Shown here one piece after another: positions 1-12,300 of a stretch of DNA of 64,000 nt. This stretch comes from Pristionchus mayeri (taxonomy: Eukaryota; Nematoda; Chromadorea; Rhabditida; Neodiplogasteridae). A program made the translations under genes and the position numbers. Numbering within the stretch: position 1 is the stretch's first letter; each line of letters begins with the position of its first letter. The stretch spans positions 18,531,067 to 18,595,066 of the forward strand of contig BTRK01000002.1 in the NCBI GenBank assembly GCA_036245805.1, written 5' to 3'. Under the pieces are notes generated by a model. The model saw only the letters and a list, made by a program, of their open reading frames with translations. It had not been told where the DNA came from and did no database searches.

Positions 1-119
1 TACAAATATATTTGGCCCTTCGTCAATTCCTTCTTTCTGCTCACAATCTGAATTTTCAAAAAAAATATTCCATTCATTTTTTTAAAGTTGGCATCTCAAT
101 TCTCCCTTTTCTTTCAGAC

Positions 120-3100
120 ATGCCACAAGTCATGGGGTCTCATCCTTGGGCAGTCCATCTAAACCCCCGAAATAGATACAAGTTTACTAGCAACTTAGAT
201 GAACTGGATCGCTATCCCGCTCCCCACAAGTTCAACGATAGGGAACTCATTCGACCGCCCGACTCTCGGGCTGATTCTATCAGAGAGTGTGTGACTCTCA
301 ACGATGTCATCACCTTCAGAGATGAGACCAGTAGACTCAGAAAGGGAAAGACGAAGACTGACGATATGTCTGCTCTGTCAGATCGACTGGGCAGTCTCTC
401 CATACAGAAGACGCACTTCCGAATACTCTACAGGTTAGGCAATCTGTAGATCACGAGAGACAACTATATCTCCAGATACACCGACATCGTCCAGAAAGAG
501 ACTCTGGCTATTCTGGAGGCTATTCACTTCGAGATCTTCATGCCCGATCGATCCGATTTACGATTCATCGCCCTCCCCACTGCACTCCTTCCATGGAATA
601 CCTGCGAGGGAGACTACTTCGAGGTCGGTTATCAGATAGGAAGAAAGTGATTGATCGATGACTCAACACTTCTCGCATGCATTCAATATCGTCCGAGTCT
701 GAAAAGGGATCTCTGATACTGTTCCGTGTCAAATACTGGGTCACAAAAATAGATCTGATTGGAATGATTTCAGATCTACGGTGTGGCGCATACTCCTAAG
801 GTGTGCTCGATGCACGTAGGCATGAATTACTCCCTCACATGGACGGTATCTTCGTTCTGCAGAGTGGAACGACAAGGAACTCCCGCCATTGATTACATCT
901 ATGTCACCGAGAAGGAAAAGGTACACCAGAAAACTCCTTGTTCTGTTATTCAGAGCGGGTATAGGTAACTAGTTTAGGATTCGGACGACAGAAAGGCAGT
1001 TTGTAATTGGACGAGCAACTTCATCCTACCCAGACATCGAAGATTCAACAAAACTGAGATTGATAAGGTATCGACACATTCGTACTTCAATGCCATAATA
1101 TTATCGTAGACGATGGAAGTGAATCGTATCTACGATGCTTCTCTGGTGGACACGAGTTCATCCTGGATTTACCCCGTTGAACCACCAGTGAACCTCGGGG
1201 AATACGCGAAACTGGTGCAGAACATCAAGAGCACTTCCCACTTCGCAGGGACGTTCGCACAGGAGGTACGGTAGTCGTATTCTATCGATCTATCTCTTAC
1301 CGTAATCGTCTACATGCAGATCTTCGTACTATCGAAAACTGAGCAAGATCGTATCGATGATCGATTGGCAGACTTCAACGAGTTCAGCAAAGACATGAGA
1401 ATGGCAGAGCAGCACATGATCAGACTATTCAAATTGGGGTTCGTCTCTCACTCATTTACTGAATGAATTCGGAATACTTTGCCCTTCCTTTCATAGTTGA
1501 TCTTCCCCCCTTTTCAGCGTCAGATTCCGTCAACTGATTACTCCCCCGACGAAAGAGAATGTATTCATCCAAAGCTTCGATCCTCCCCGACTCCAAGTTT
1601 ACACTGGTGAATAAATTCCACATTTATTGGGGTGTCCGGAAAGTTCGTATAATGCTTCGGAAAAAAGTCAGTTCGCGATCAAATGCAGTAATTGCGCAAT
1701 CTGTTTGTCAACAATGTATTGCATCATTCTGACGTTGAGTAGTGAGAGGATTTAATCAGTCTCCTAGTTGCTACATTGATTCTTGTGATGGACTCCCATC
1801 TCTACCTCCGAGCAATTTTACTTCATTACTACCGTCTTGGCCGATCCGTGAAGGACTCTGCCCTGGCCCAGTCGGAAGGAGCTGACGCCCCCTCCATACC
1901 CTTCTGCTATAAGTGGTTCTCCCGCTTCAAGAAAGGGGAGTTTGGTCTCGATGATCAACCCCGCTCTGGACGCCCTCCCTCCCTCGATCAGCCTCTCGTT
2001 CTCCGCACACTGAAGCGCAAGCCCATGGCCAGTGTGCGTGAGTTGAAGAAGGATACTGGTACTCCCAGATCAACGGTGTCCGATATCCTCCATCGATCTG
2101 GGAAGAAGCCGAAACTCCCACAAGCGATTCCCCATGACCTCTCCTCCGAACAGCTGAAAAATCGTGTTCAAGTCTGTCGGGAATTACTCTATCGTAGATC
2201 CAATCTTCGGTGGGTCAATTCCATCATCGCTACAGATGAGAAGTGGATCACGTACGATAACCCTGTGAGTGGGTGCAATGGGTGGATGCAGATGAGAAAC
2301 CCATGTCCGTCCCGAAGAAGGAAGAGCACGGAAAGAAGGAACTCCTCTGCTTCTTCTTCTCAGTGCTCGGTCCCATCTACTGGGGGATCCTCGCCCCTGG
2401 CACCAGCATCAATCTCGAAGAAACCCGCATTCTGGAAGAGAGGAATCGAGACCCTGCCCAATCGCTGGAGGGAGGTAGTGAGAAAGAAGGGGGCATACAT
2501 TGGTCACTGATAATTGTAAAGCATTGAATAAAAAATAAAAACAAAAAATTATACGAACTTTCCGGACACCCCAATAGCTGACGATCAATTCTCTCCTTGC
2601 AGAGGTTTTCTATCTGGATGCAGTGACTCTCCACTTGGAGCAGCAGGATGTCAAATTGAGTGTGGAGAATATCAAGAGGGAAACGTACGGAAAGAGAAAG
2701 AACACCTACATCCAGTGAGTTGGACTGATTTCCCATTCTCAGAATCAGAACCTCGTTCACAGGAGAATTATTTCAGTTGTGTTCATTCATCAGAACTCCT
2801 GCGAGTGATGGGATCGAGACCCCCTCGGTTCTGGTTAGACGCCATTTTTCACGGAGAAGGAGGATCGGCTACGGAGAGGATCCTCGATCGAATTGACCAC
2901 CAGATAGCAAAAGTGGAAGCGATAGGGGAAGTACAGCCGCATTATCTCATCGGAGAAGAGACCCCCAAGATGATTCAGTCGATGTATGGAAAGAGCGTCA
3001 AGAAGGTACGAAAGATATATCAATGTTCATGTTCAAATGGCAACGACTTCATCTTTCAGGATAAATATCGCACAGCTGGTTGTTGCACCGTGCAGAAGAG

Positions 3101-6100
3101 CAATGGAGAAGAACTGAAGCTGAATGCAGAACAGACGAGAGCCATGGGAATATACCACAAGATTGCCAGTGAGACAAAAATGATTGCCGTAATACTATTA
3201 CGCTGAATATTACAGACTCTGGCTACTGTATCCTTTCTCCGCCTGGATCTGGGAAGACTACGGTAGCTGCTGCGATGGCTGCATCGCTCGTGAAGGACGA
3301 CGATGCGAATCGGTGAGAATCTAGACAGATGTTATAGTCATCAAGTATCCTTTGCAGTCAGGGAAGTGTGCAGATGCTGTTGGCAGTGCAGAATGTTGCA
3401 GTCGAGAATCTCGCTATTGCACTGAAGGCATTCGATGATGGATCAATCAAGTGAGATTGATTGGTTCAATAATTTGTGTCTTTCTGTCACTCGTTTATTT
3501 GGTCAAAATGGTCGTATTTTATATATCAATCATATTGAAGGTCGTACCGCCTTCTCTCTAACTTGCGTACGGATCCGAATAATCCAACTCCCTACGACAT
3601 ATTCGAGCACTTTCCAGACTGCAAGAGGTAGCATTCCTTAACACAGGTATCACGAGCCAGTGGAGGAAGCCGCGAACAATTTTTTCAAACCCATTTAAAA
3701 TCGATCATACTATGGTTGTATGTTGACCCAGAGACAATATTACGGAATAACTAGACCATTTGTCCCAGAGCCGGCTTTTAGGAATTTTCCGGTTCTAGAT
3801 CCGGCTTACCATATTTCAACTCCCAGTTGAGCTACAGAGATGGCACAGACACCAAGATGTTTGGAAAATTATTCTGAGCAACTTTTATGTTGAGAACTTC
3901 CTACGAAAGTGAAAACTAAGAAAATGGTGTTCGAAAATTCGACGCCCACACGAGATTATAAATCATTCCACTATCAAGCAGGTGCGCTGCAGTGAATTTT
4001 ATTGCGGAATATAAAAGATCAACTCACTAGGTGTCTAACATAAAAATATAAAGGGACATTGAGGGTGGTCCTTTTTCAATATCCGTGACCAAACATGACG
4101 CACCGACGTGGGTGACCTTGAAATATTTTAGTTATGGAGCTCCATCTGCATAAATTCGCGGGATTCGGGCTGTTTTCAATTCATGATGACTGAATACAAC
4201 ATAAACTACCGCGAAAATCCACATCTTCTGACTTTCGAAAATTCCCATTTTCATAACTCGGATTATGCACAAATTTTGACATTAAAAAGTTAATTTTATC
4301 TAATTAACGACCACTAATAATTAACAATTTTTGAAAAACATTTGGCGGTACACAGTATCCGACCAACATGGACTCCCATCTACTCCTTACAATCACGATA
4401 TTTGCGCTTGAAAACAGCAGGATCGCAAGTTCAAAAAATGTAAAATTAATTTTCAGCGACATTTACGCGCGGATTGATCGAATTTGATAAGTAAATATAA
4501 AGTCCAGTACGTATCAGTTTGAAAACGTTTCGTAAGACGCAATTTATGACACTTAAAAATAATCAACATTTTTAAATTGGTTATTTTGCATATTTCATAA
4601 TACTGCGAAATTGGTGATTATGTTCATTAATTCTTAATTATGCTGACTGTTTTAGATAAATAGTTATCAAATTCGATCAATCCGCGCGTAAATGTCGCTG
4701 AAAATTAATTTAACATTTTTTGAACTTGCGATTCTGCTGTTTTCAAGCACAAATATCGTGATTGTAAGGAGTGGATGGGAGTCCATGTTGGTCGGATACT
4801 GTGTACCGCTAAATGTTTTTCAAAAATTGTTAATTATTAGTGGTCGTTAATTAGATAAAGTTAACTTTTTAATGTCAAAATTTGTGCATAATCCGAGTTC
4901 TGAAAATGGGAATTTTCGAAAGTCAGAAGATGTGGATTTTCGCGGTAGTTTATGTTGTATTCAGTCATCATGCATTGAAAACAGCTCGAATCCCGCGAAT
5001 TTATGCAGATGGAGCTCCATAACTAAAATATTTCAAGGTCACCCACGTCGGTGCGTCATGTTTGGTCACGGATATTGAAAAAGGACCACCCTCAATGTCC
5101 CTTTATATTTTTATGTTAGACACCTAGTGAGTTGATCTTTTATATTCCGCAATAAAATTCACTGCAGCGCACCTGCTTGATAGTGGAATGATTTATAATC
5201 TCGTGTGGGCGTCGAATTTTCGAACACCATTTTCTTAGTTTTCACTTTCGTAGGAAGTTCTCAACGTAAAAGTTGCTCAGAATAATTTTCCAAACATCTT
5301 GGTGTCTGTGCCATCTCTGTAGCTCAACTGGGAGTTGAAATATGGTAAAGCCGGATCAAGAACCGGAAAATTCCTAAAAGCCGGCTCTGGGACAAATGGT
5401 CTAGTTATTTCGTAATATTGTCTCTGGGTCAACATACAACCATAGTATGATCGATTTTAAATGGGTTTTAAAAAATTGTTCGCGAGTGGTCTGATTTTGC
5501 TTCACTGACTCGTGATACATGTGTTAAATACTTTCTGTATTGATAATTTCGTGTTCGAATTGACATCTCAACAAATCCTCGCAGGTGGATGAAGAATGCG
5601 AAGGCGAACGACATGAAAATTATGCAGAAGTACTTCGAAATAGAAGCAGAATTGAAGAGAGCAGAACTGCCTGGCAGTAATATCAGCAAGAAGAAATTGG
5701 ATGTGAGCGCAACTAATGTTTTAGAAACTGAATAGTCTAAACAATGTTCATCCAGGAACTCAAACGACAGTACACATCGGCGTTGTTTGGAGCGAAGGCA
5801 ACGCTTCAGAGATACATGCAGCCAGAGATCATCCTCTCCACCGTCGATCTCGCCCTATTCAAATTGTGTGAGGACGCAGCCGTGGGAGTCAGAGGTGAGC
5901 ACTATAGTGAATCCAATTGTATTAGGTTGATTCATAAGTTTCGTTACAATGTATTTTTATAGTTTTCACGAAGATGCTTCACTTGTGTTCGGGGCTACTT
6001 GGGCATTATTTGAGGCATGATTGGGGTGCTAGAAAACTTTCATATCTATGGATTGACATCGCTTCATTCGGCAGATACAAACTGTTTCTCCAAAAAGTGA

Positions 6101-8675
6101 CAAAATGTCCATTTTTCGAGCATTCGGTTCAAACCGTCATAAACATATAACGAATGCGTTACAATCACCGTCACCCAGAGAAGTCAGTGGGTTGGGGTTG
6201 ACGTTTCCATCAAAAATTTGAAATAGAAATTTCATACTCGATAAGAAAACTTATGGGCCAAAAGTTGCCGATTTCGACGTCCAAATTTCGACTTTGGTAT
6301 TTGGAAAAGTGGGGCTACTGAAGGGAACGTTCAATCATCTTCATTATTTTATGATATCATCAACGTCATATGCCATCACACTTCTGATAAAATTAAAACT
6401 AGTGTGACCATCTATAAAAATTATCAGCTCGAACAAACGAATATTATCTGATGTAAGATCTCAGAATAAAGGGATGCATGACTTTTTTGGCAAGCCTTTT
6501 TTTGACTGATGCGGCGCTCTTAGCAAATTACAATTCCTACACATCAGAGTTTAGTTTATAAAAAATAGAGTTGTTTTGACGAGATCATTATCGCACAAAA
6601 AGTGCCGACGCATCCAAAATGCATAATTTTCAAGTTTTGTGTCTTTTTCAAAATGCCGACTCCGTAAGGTAAATCTGCCACGTATATTATTAGGTGCGCT
6701 ATGGAGAGCACACATGTACCAACATCGCACAAAAATCCACGAGAGGATCGATAAAGTATGAAGCAATATATAGCTCAAAAACTCAAAGCGTGAAAACGTA
6801 ACGAAACTTATGAATCAACCTGATAATTCAGAATTACAATGTAGAAGAAACACTGTTTGTTATTAAAGTTCTTTAGCTCGTAGTCTTTCCTACAATGCCC
6901 ATTTCGTCCAGGTCAATTCTGGGACGTGGATCGTATAATAATCGACGAGGCATCTCTTGTCACTGAGGCCACTTTCTACTGTCTCGTTCGATGTTTTCCC
7001 AAGGCATCTTTCGTGTTGATCGGAGACGATAAACAACTGCCTCCCTTCATGTACGATCAGAAAGTACTCGGACACGAATTGGCTGGTGAGCATTCAATTT
7101 TTTGTAACTTTTAAAAATAGAAAAATATAAATTACACTGGCCTGTTTTATGTTTATTAGAATTTTAAATCGCCAGATATCATATTAATTGGAATTTCATA
7201 ATTATTTAATCTCCAGGTCGTGCCGCTCTGAATGTCGCCATGCAACAGAAGAATCTGCCAATTATTCAACTGGTGGAGGTCTACAGAGCACCACAGCAAC
7301 TAGTCCAGCCGTACAACAACCTCTCTTACGACGGAACTCTTGTCTCTAGAAAGGTATTTCGGCTTTATGAGATTGTGCTATATTCCTTAATATCCTCAGA
7401 AAGAGCTGCGTCGTCCCCTTCTGGAGGCAGGCCTCGTTTCTGCCACTCGCCCTGATCTGCTCCTCGTCAATATTGCCAAGGGCCATCAGAAGGGATCCCC
7501 CTCACCATTCAATCAACTGGAAATCGATGTGCTAGTCAGGTGAGCTCCAGTGACAATTCAATAGATTGTACACATGTCTTACGAACCCTCGTCGACATCA
7601 GTAATTCAGACTGCTGGCTCTGTTCCCAAAGTCGACGCACGATGACATCATGATCTGTCTCTACAAAGAACAGAAGAAGAGACTGCAGAGGAGACTCGGA
7701 CCAGACTACGAAATCATGACTGTCGATTCATCACAGGTCAGCTTTACTGTTTCGACTAAGGTTCTACAACAAGCTCTACGATTCATCAAGGTGTCGTTTT
7801 TTTCAGGGTAAGGAGAAGTCGATTGTGATCGTGTTGACAACGAGAACTGAGAAAGTGTCGGACTTCTTCTGCAATCAAAATCGGTTCGTTACTCAGATAT
7901 TGCAATGCGTTCGTACAGCTTTTAAATAAAAAAATATACTGAAACGACTGATGATATCCCACAGTGGCAAATACGAATGTCCTCCATTTCCAGATGCACA
8001 GTAGCAGTCTCTCGTCATCAGCGATCTCTTATCATTCTGGGCAATAATTCCCTCCTCTCCCATCAACTTCCTTGGAGCAAAGTACTCGAGGACTTCACGA
8101 AGATCGAACCAGCACAGATTCCCGGTCCCAAGTGGGATCCCACGCCTGCCAAACCACAGACATCCATCAAGTCCAAAAAGATACTTGCTCTTCTGACTAA
8201 AGTCAAGGCTGTGCTAAAGCAGAAGTCGACCCCAGCGAATAACCAGACTGTCAAGAAACCAGTGACGTCGGTGGCCGCAAAATCGGGAAAAACTCCTGCA
8301 AACCCCCCAGTTCCCAAGAAACAATCTACTCAACCCGAAAAGAAAGCACCGAAAGTTCCGACAGTCCCAAAGGCTGTTGTGAAACCGAAGCAAAAACCCG
8401 TGCCAGGTCAGTTGCTCAAGAAGGATGCGACACAGCCAAAGAAGAAAGAAACTGCTGTTGCGATTCCGAAGAAAGCGACCGAGGTGCCCATTGCAAAATC
8501 GGTTCGAACACCCACTGTAGAGGAGAGACACTCGACGGTGACGACAGCAGAGGCAGCTAATGCAGATGAGAAGAAGAAGAAGACTACGCAACAGAGGAAT
8601 GCTCAACGAAAACGAGCAAAAGCGAGAGCAGCAGCAGAATCAGAGAGTGCAGTGGTAAATAAGTCGAGCGTGTGA
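120..8675 (+). CDS. UPF1-like superfamily 1 helicase, copy A (21 exons, 1127 aa)
   Basis: Predicted ATP-dependent RNA/DNA helicase. Exons: 120-433, 476-623, 774-920, 978-1067, 1110-1265, 1320-1438, 1518-1606, 2603-2714, 2777-3005, 3060-3168, 3216-3312, 3358-3450, 3541-3627, 5585-5702, 5756-5894, 6912-7085, 7217-7353, 7400-7539, 7610-7736, 7807-7883, 7994-8675. All have GT/AG borders and sum to 3384 nt, an open frame. Visible motifs: Walker A GSGKT (about residue 513), motif Ia-like QNVAVENLA, Walker B DEAS (about 695), motif III GDDKQLPP, motif IV-like YRAPQQLVQPYNNLSYDG, motif V VDSSQGKEK, motif VI CTVAVSRHQRS. This order is that of the UPF1/SMUBP2 branch. The N-terminal 500 residues match nothing I recognise. 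The last exon encodes a Lys/Pro/Ala-rich basic tail. The start follows a ttttctttcag acceptor by two bases, suggesting spliced-leader addition. Introns 7, 13 and 15 each carry a transposon. Cellular role unknown. Confidence 0.85.
1627..2574 (+). mobile_element. Degenerate mariner with perfect 27-bp terminal inverted repeats
   Basis: A 948-bp element in intron 7 of helicase copy A. The ends are exact 27-base inverted repeats (start TTGGGGTGTCCGGAAAG) flanked by TA on both sides, the mariner target. A transposase reading frame opens at 1776 with the helix-turn-helix region and the first catalytic Asp (IIATDEKWITYDNP). It then shifts frame near 2265-2275: the homologous continuation (WVDADEKP, then YWGILAPGTSIN) lies in another frame. 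The region that should hold the second catalytic Asp (the HDNARPH-type motif) is missing, and the C-terminal LPNRWREVV segment follows directly. At 948 bp it is shorter than a usual 1.3 kb mariner. It is therefore an internally deleted, non-autonomous copy. Confidence 0.9.
3647..5518. mobile_element. Giant foldback element FB-1 in helicase intron 13
   Basis: About 1.87 kb, almost entirely an inverted repeat. The left arm (3647 to about 4560) returns as its reverse complement to 5518 with only scattered differences and a short central spacer. The ends read GTATCACGAG. An internal AGAGCCGG motif at about 3767 mirrors one near 5380-5390. No coding potential beyond mirrored short ORFs. The same terminal sequence and internal motif occur at the ends of FB-2 (52769-55894), so this is a repeat family and not a chance palindrome. 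The exact target duplication is not clear, because the inverted similarity continues weakly outside the stated ends. Confidence 0.8.
5924..6821. mobile_element. Mariner-like non-autonomous element in helicase intron 15
   Basis: About 900 bp bounded by 24-base inverted repeats (AGGTTGATTCATAAGTTTCG at the left, its complement ending at 6821). The TTAGGTTG-type end resembles mariner termini of the irritans/cecropia kind. I found no intact transposase, and the interior is full of stops in all frames. The flanks do not show a clean TA duplication on the right, so the right border could be off by a few bases. Confidence 0.65.
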
Positions 8676-9361
8676 TTCTCCATCTTCTGTCAATCAGTTC
8701 AGTTTAGTTCCTGATAGTATTGCTACATTTTATAGACTGTTATATTTTCGAAAATAGAGCTCGCAGATGGGTGGTCGTTTTCTTATTGTTTTAGATTTCC
8801 TTTCAGATATAGATACCTCATCCACTTTCTTGCTTTTATTCACATCTTCGAGTATTGATCTGATCGCCATTGTTGTCACTTGTATAATTGCACATAATCT
8901 CAACGGAATCTATAGGTACCCGTGGCTTTTCAATTCTCAAATATGTTCGACATTTCTGATAAAGTATCTATAACTTAGTCTGGAAAATAGATCTGTTCGC
9001 ATGTTATTTTATTCGCACTTTTTAAATAAATACATATGGATGGAATACATGATAATCCAACCCTCCTGCTCTCAGATCGATGTAATTGATCTCGCATGAG
9101 TATTTCCAGGAGGTACAGATGAGAACGAGAAGGAAGAGAAGACTTCCATTTCATCTGGATGCTTCCGATCTTCTTCGAAATTACCTAACGATCCTCTGTT
9201 TCTCACAATACTCCCTCTTGACATTCACAGAATCCGTATCATGTGCCCTTCTTGCCTATATTTGTATATTATCTTTCTCGAAATATGTATGCATCATGTA
9301 TCTTAGTTCACGATTTTAGCTACCGAAGACTGCAGACTAAAGTTCACCCCCTTTCTTCAGA
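8676..9361. other. Spacer between helicase copies A and B
   Basis: 686 bp, AT-rich, with only short ORFs. It ends in a polypyrimidine tract and acceptor (ctttcttcag) one base before the copy B start codon. The short spacing is compatible with either an operon or separate trans-spliced genes. Confidence 0.5.
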
Positions 9362-12300
9362 ATGAGTGCTTCTCCTGGCAGCCACCCGTGGGCGAATATT
9401 CTGAACATTCGCAAGAACTTCACAGTTACTTGCAACCTGGAGGGATGTGATCGAGACCCCGCCCCTCACAAGTTCAATGACAAAAATCTGATTCGATCTC
9501 CAGACAACTTCCGTGCCCTGACCAGCAGAGAATGCGTCACTCTCGATGACGTCATCGAGTTCAGAGACGAAACAAATAGACTGAGACAGGAGAAGCCAGA
9601 GCCTGTCGATGTCGCGAGTTTGTCACAGGATCTCGAGAAGCTCTCCCTCGAGAAGAAGAAGAACAACGTCATTTACCGGTCAGTTATTACAAACTGAACC
9701 GTGAAAAACCTAGCTGCTTTCAGATACACAGACATTCTCAAGGAGAAGACTCGGGCGATTCTGGAGGCAGTTCACTTCGAGATCTTCCTCCCGATCGACC
9801 GGATCTCCGTTTCCTCGCAATGCCTTTGTCGATGCTTCCATGGGATGCGTGCGAGGGAGAATATTTCCAAGTGAGGTGAAGGGGACTGACTAGATACTGT
9901 CAAGGAATCAGATTACAATCCAGCAATAATACAGCAATATTCGTAGATCCACGCCGTCTCTCTCACTCCGAATCTCAACTCGATGCTCATCGATTCGCGG
10001 TATCGAATCTGCTGGAGCGTCGCTCAATTCAGCAAAGTCGAACGACGCGGAACACCAGCCATGGACTACGTCTACATTTCCGAGAACTATCATGTAAGTG
10101 AACGATCGATAGAGAAGGGACCCTAACTGCTCATTCAGGATTCGGAGGATCGAAAGGGAGTGTGCAATTGGACGAGCAATCTGATCAAGTGTAGACAGCG
10201 AAGATTCAATGGAACTGCTACTGAGAAGGTACGGACTGTGATGACCACTCGATTGCTTGGGAATATGAAAATAAGTATTCGTTCAGACGATGGAGGTGAA
10301 TCGTATCTACGATGCTTCTCTGGTGGACACGAGTTCAGCTTGGATTTACCCTGTTGAACCACCCAAGAACAGAGAGGAATACGCGGGACTCGTACAGAAC
10401 GTCAGAAGCACCTCCCACTTCGCAGGAACATTTGCACAGGAGGTATGTTGAGTTAAAATCAAATTTGCATTCGAATTAAATCGGATGATTGTAGATCTCG
10501 GTTCTATCGAAGAGAGATCAAAATCGAATCGATGATCGACTGGCAGACTTTAACGAATTCTCCATGGACATGGGGATGGCAGAGCAGCACATGATCAGAC
10601 TATTCAAACTAGGGTATGAATCAATTTTTTTTTCAAATTGAAAATGAGTCTCGTTGTTACTTCATTAATGCGTTCAACTTTTTTCAGCGTTCGATTCCGT
10701 CAATTGGTCACTCCAGCGCCAAAAGAGAACGTCTTCATGCGGAGTGTTGACCCTCCACGACTCCAAGTTTACTCGGGTGAGTGAAGCTTTTTCATATAAT
10801 CAAATTCAAAAATCCATTTCAGAAGTATTCTATCTTGATGCAGTGACTCTCCACTTCGAACAGCACAACATCAAATTGGCAGTGAACAACATCAAGAGGG
10901 AGAATAGTGGAAAGAGGAAGAACACATACATTGAGTGAGTGGACATCCTTCTTGTCACTCCAACGAGACATATTTCTCAGTTGTGTTCACTCTCCTGATC
11001 TCCTTCGAATCATTGGCTCTCGACCTTCCAATCTGTGGGTAGATGCGACTTTCCACGGAGATGGAGGTTCAGCCACTGAGAAGATCTTCGATCGGATCGA
11101 TAATGAGATGGAGATAGTGGAAGAGAGTGGGGGAGTCGAGGCTAACTTCCTCATCGATAATCAGATTCCGAAGGTCATCCAGTCCACCTATGGAAATCTC
11201 GTCGAGAAGGTTCGTTGTGCAATTTATTCGCGAATTCCTCAATTTCCCTTTGCAGCACGACGAATCGTCGTTGACTTGTACGGTGAAGAAGAGTAATGGA
11301 CAAGAACTGAAGCTGAATGCAGAACAGACCAGAGCACTGAACATATACCATAGGATTGAGAGTGAGTTCATATTGAACCCCCTTTCACAACTCTGCAACC
11401 ACTGTATTTTGCAGACTCGGGGTACTGCATTCTCTCTCCTCCTGGATCAGGGAAGACTACGGTAGCTGCTGCGATGGCTGCATCGCTTGTGAAGGATAGA
11501 TTGGCCAATCGGTACGTTTATTGATATTATCGCATTCAACTGAATGTAAGGTTTCGTTCAATTTAAATTCATTTTTTTAGTCAAGGGAGAGTGCAGATGC
11601 TGTTGGCAGTGCAGAATGTGGCAGTGGAAAATCTCGCCATTGCACTGAAGGCATTCGATAACGGAACTCTCAGGTGAGAATAGGGGTATTGGAAGGATAG
11701 AAAGACTATGGGTCTAAGGCTAAATGAAAAATGAATTTAAATAATATATGTTATATTGTATTTAGATCTTATCGACTGCTCTCGAAAGTTCGTACCGACC
11801 CGAAAGATCCAACTCCTTACGACATATTCGAACACTTGCCGGACTACATGAGGTATTTATGCAATTGATTACAACTTCATTCGCACTGTTTGTCAATCGA
11901 TAGTTTCTAATCAAACTGCGCTGCAGATGGATGAAGAATGCTGACAACAAAGATCAGATGATTATGGCCAAATTCATCGAACTCGAAAAGAAGTGGATGA
12001 AATCAGAGAGCAAGGGGAACAATCTCAGCGAGAAGGAGGTAAAATATGCCGTTGATTCATTTTGTCAATTCTTTGGTTGCAGGAGTTGGATCTCCTCTAC
12101 ACTCAATCGATGCACAAAGCGAAGGCAATTCTCGAGAAGTATATGCAGCCAGAGATCATTCTCTCTACTGTAGATCCCGCACTATTCAAACTATTCGATT
12201 ATGCCGATAGAGGAGTCAGAGGTGAACCATTTCAAGATACGAACTTGATTTGAACGTCCAAATTATTCCAATGAATTAATTTCACTAATCGTTCTCTTTC

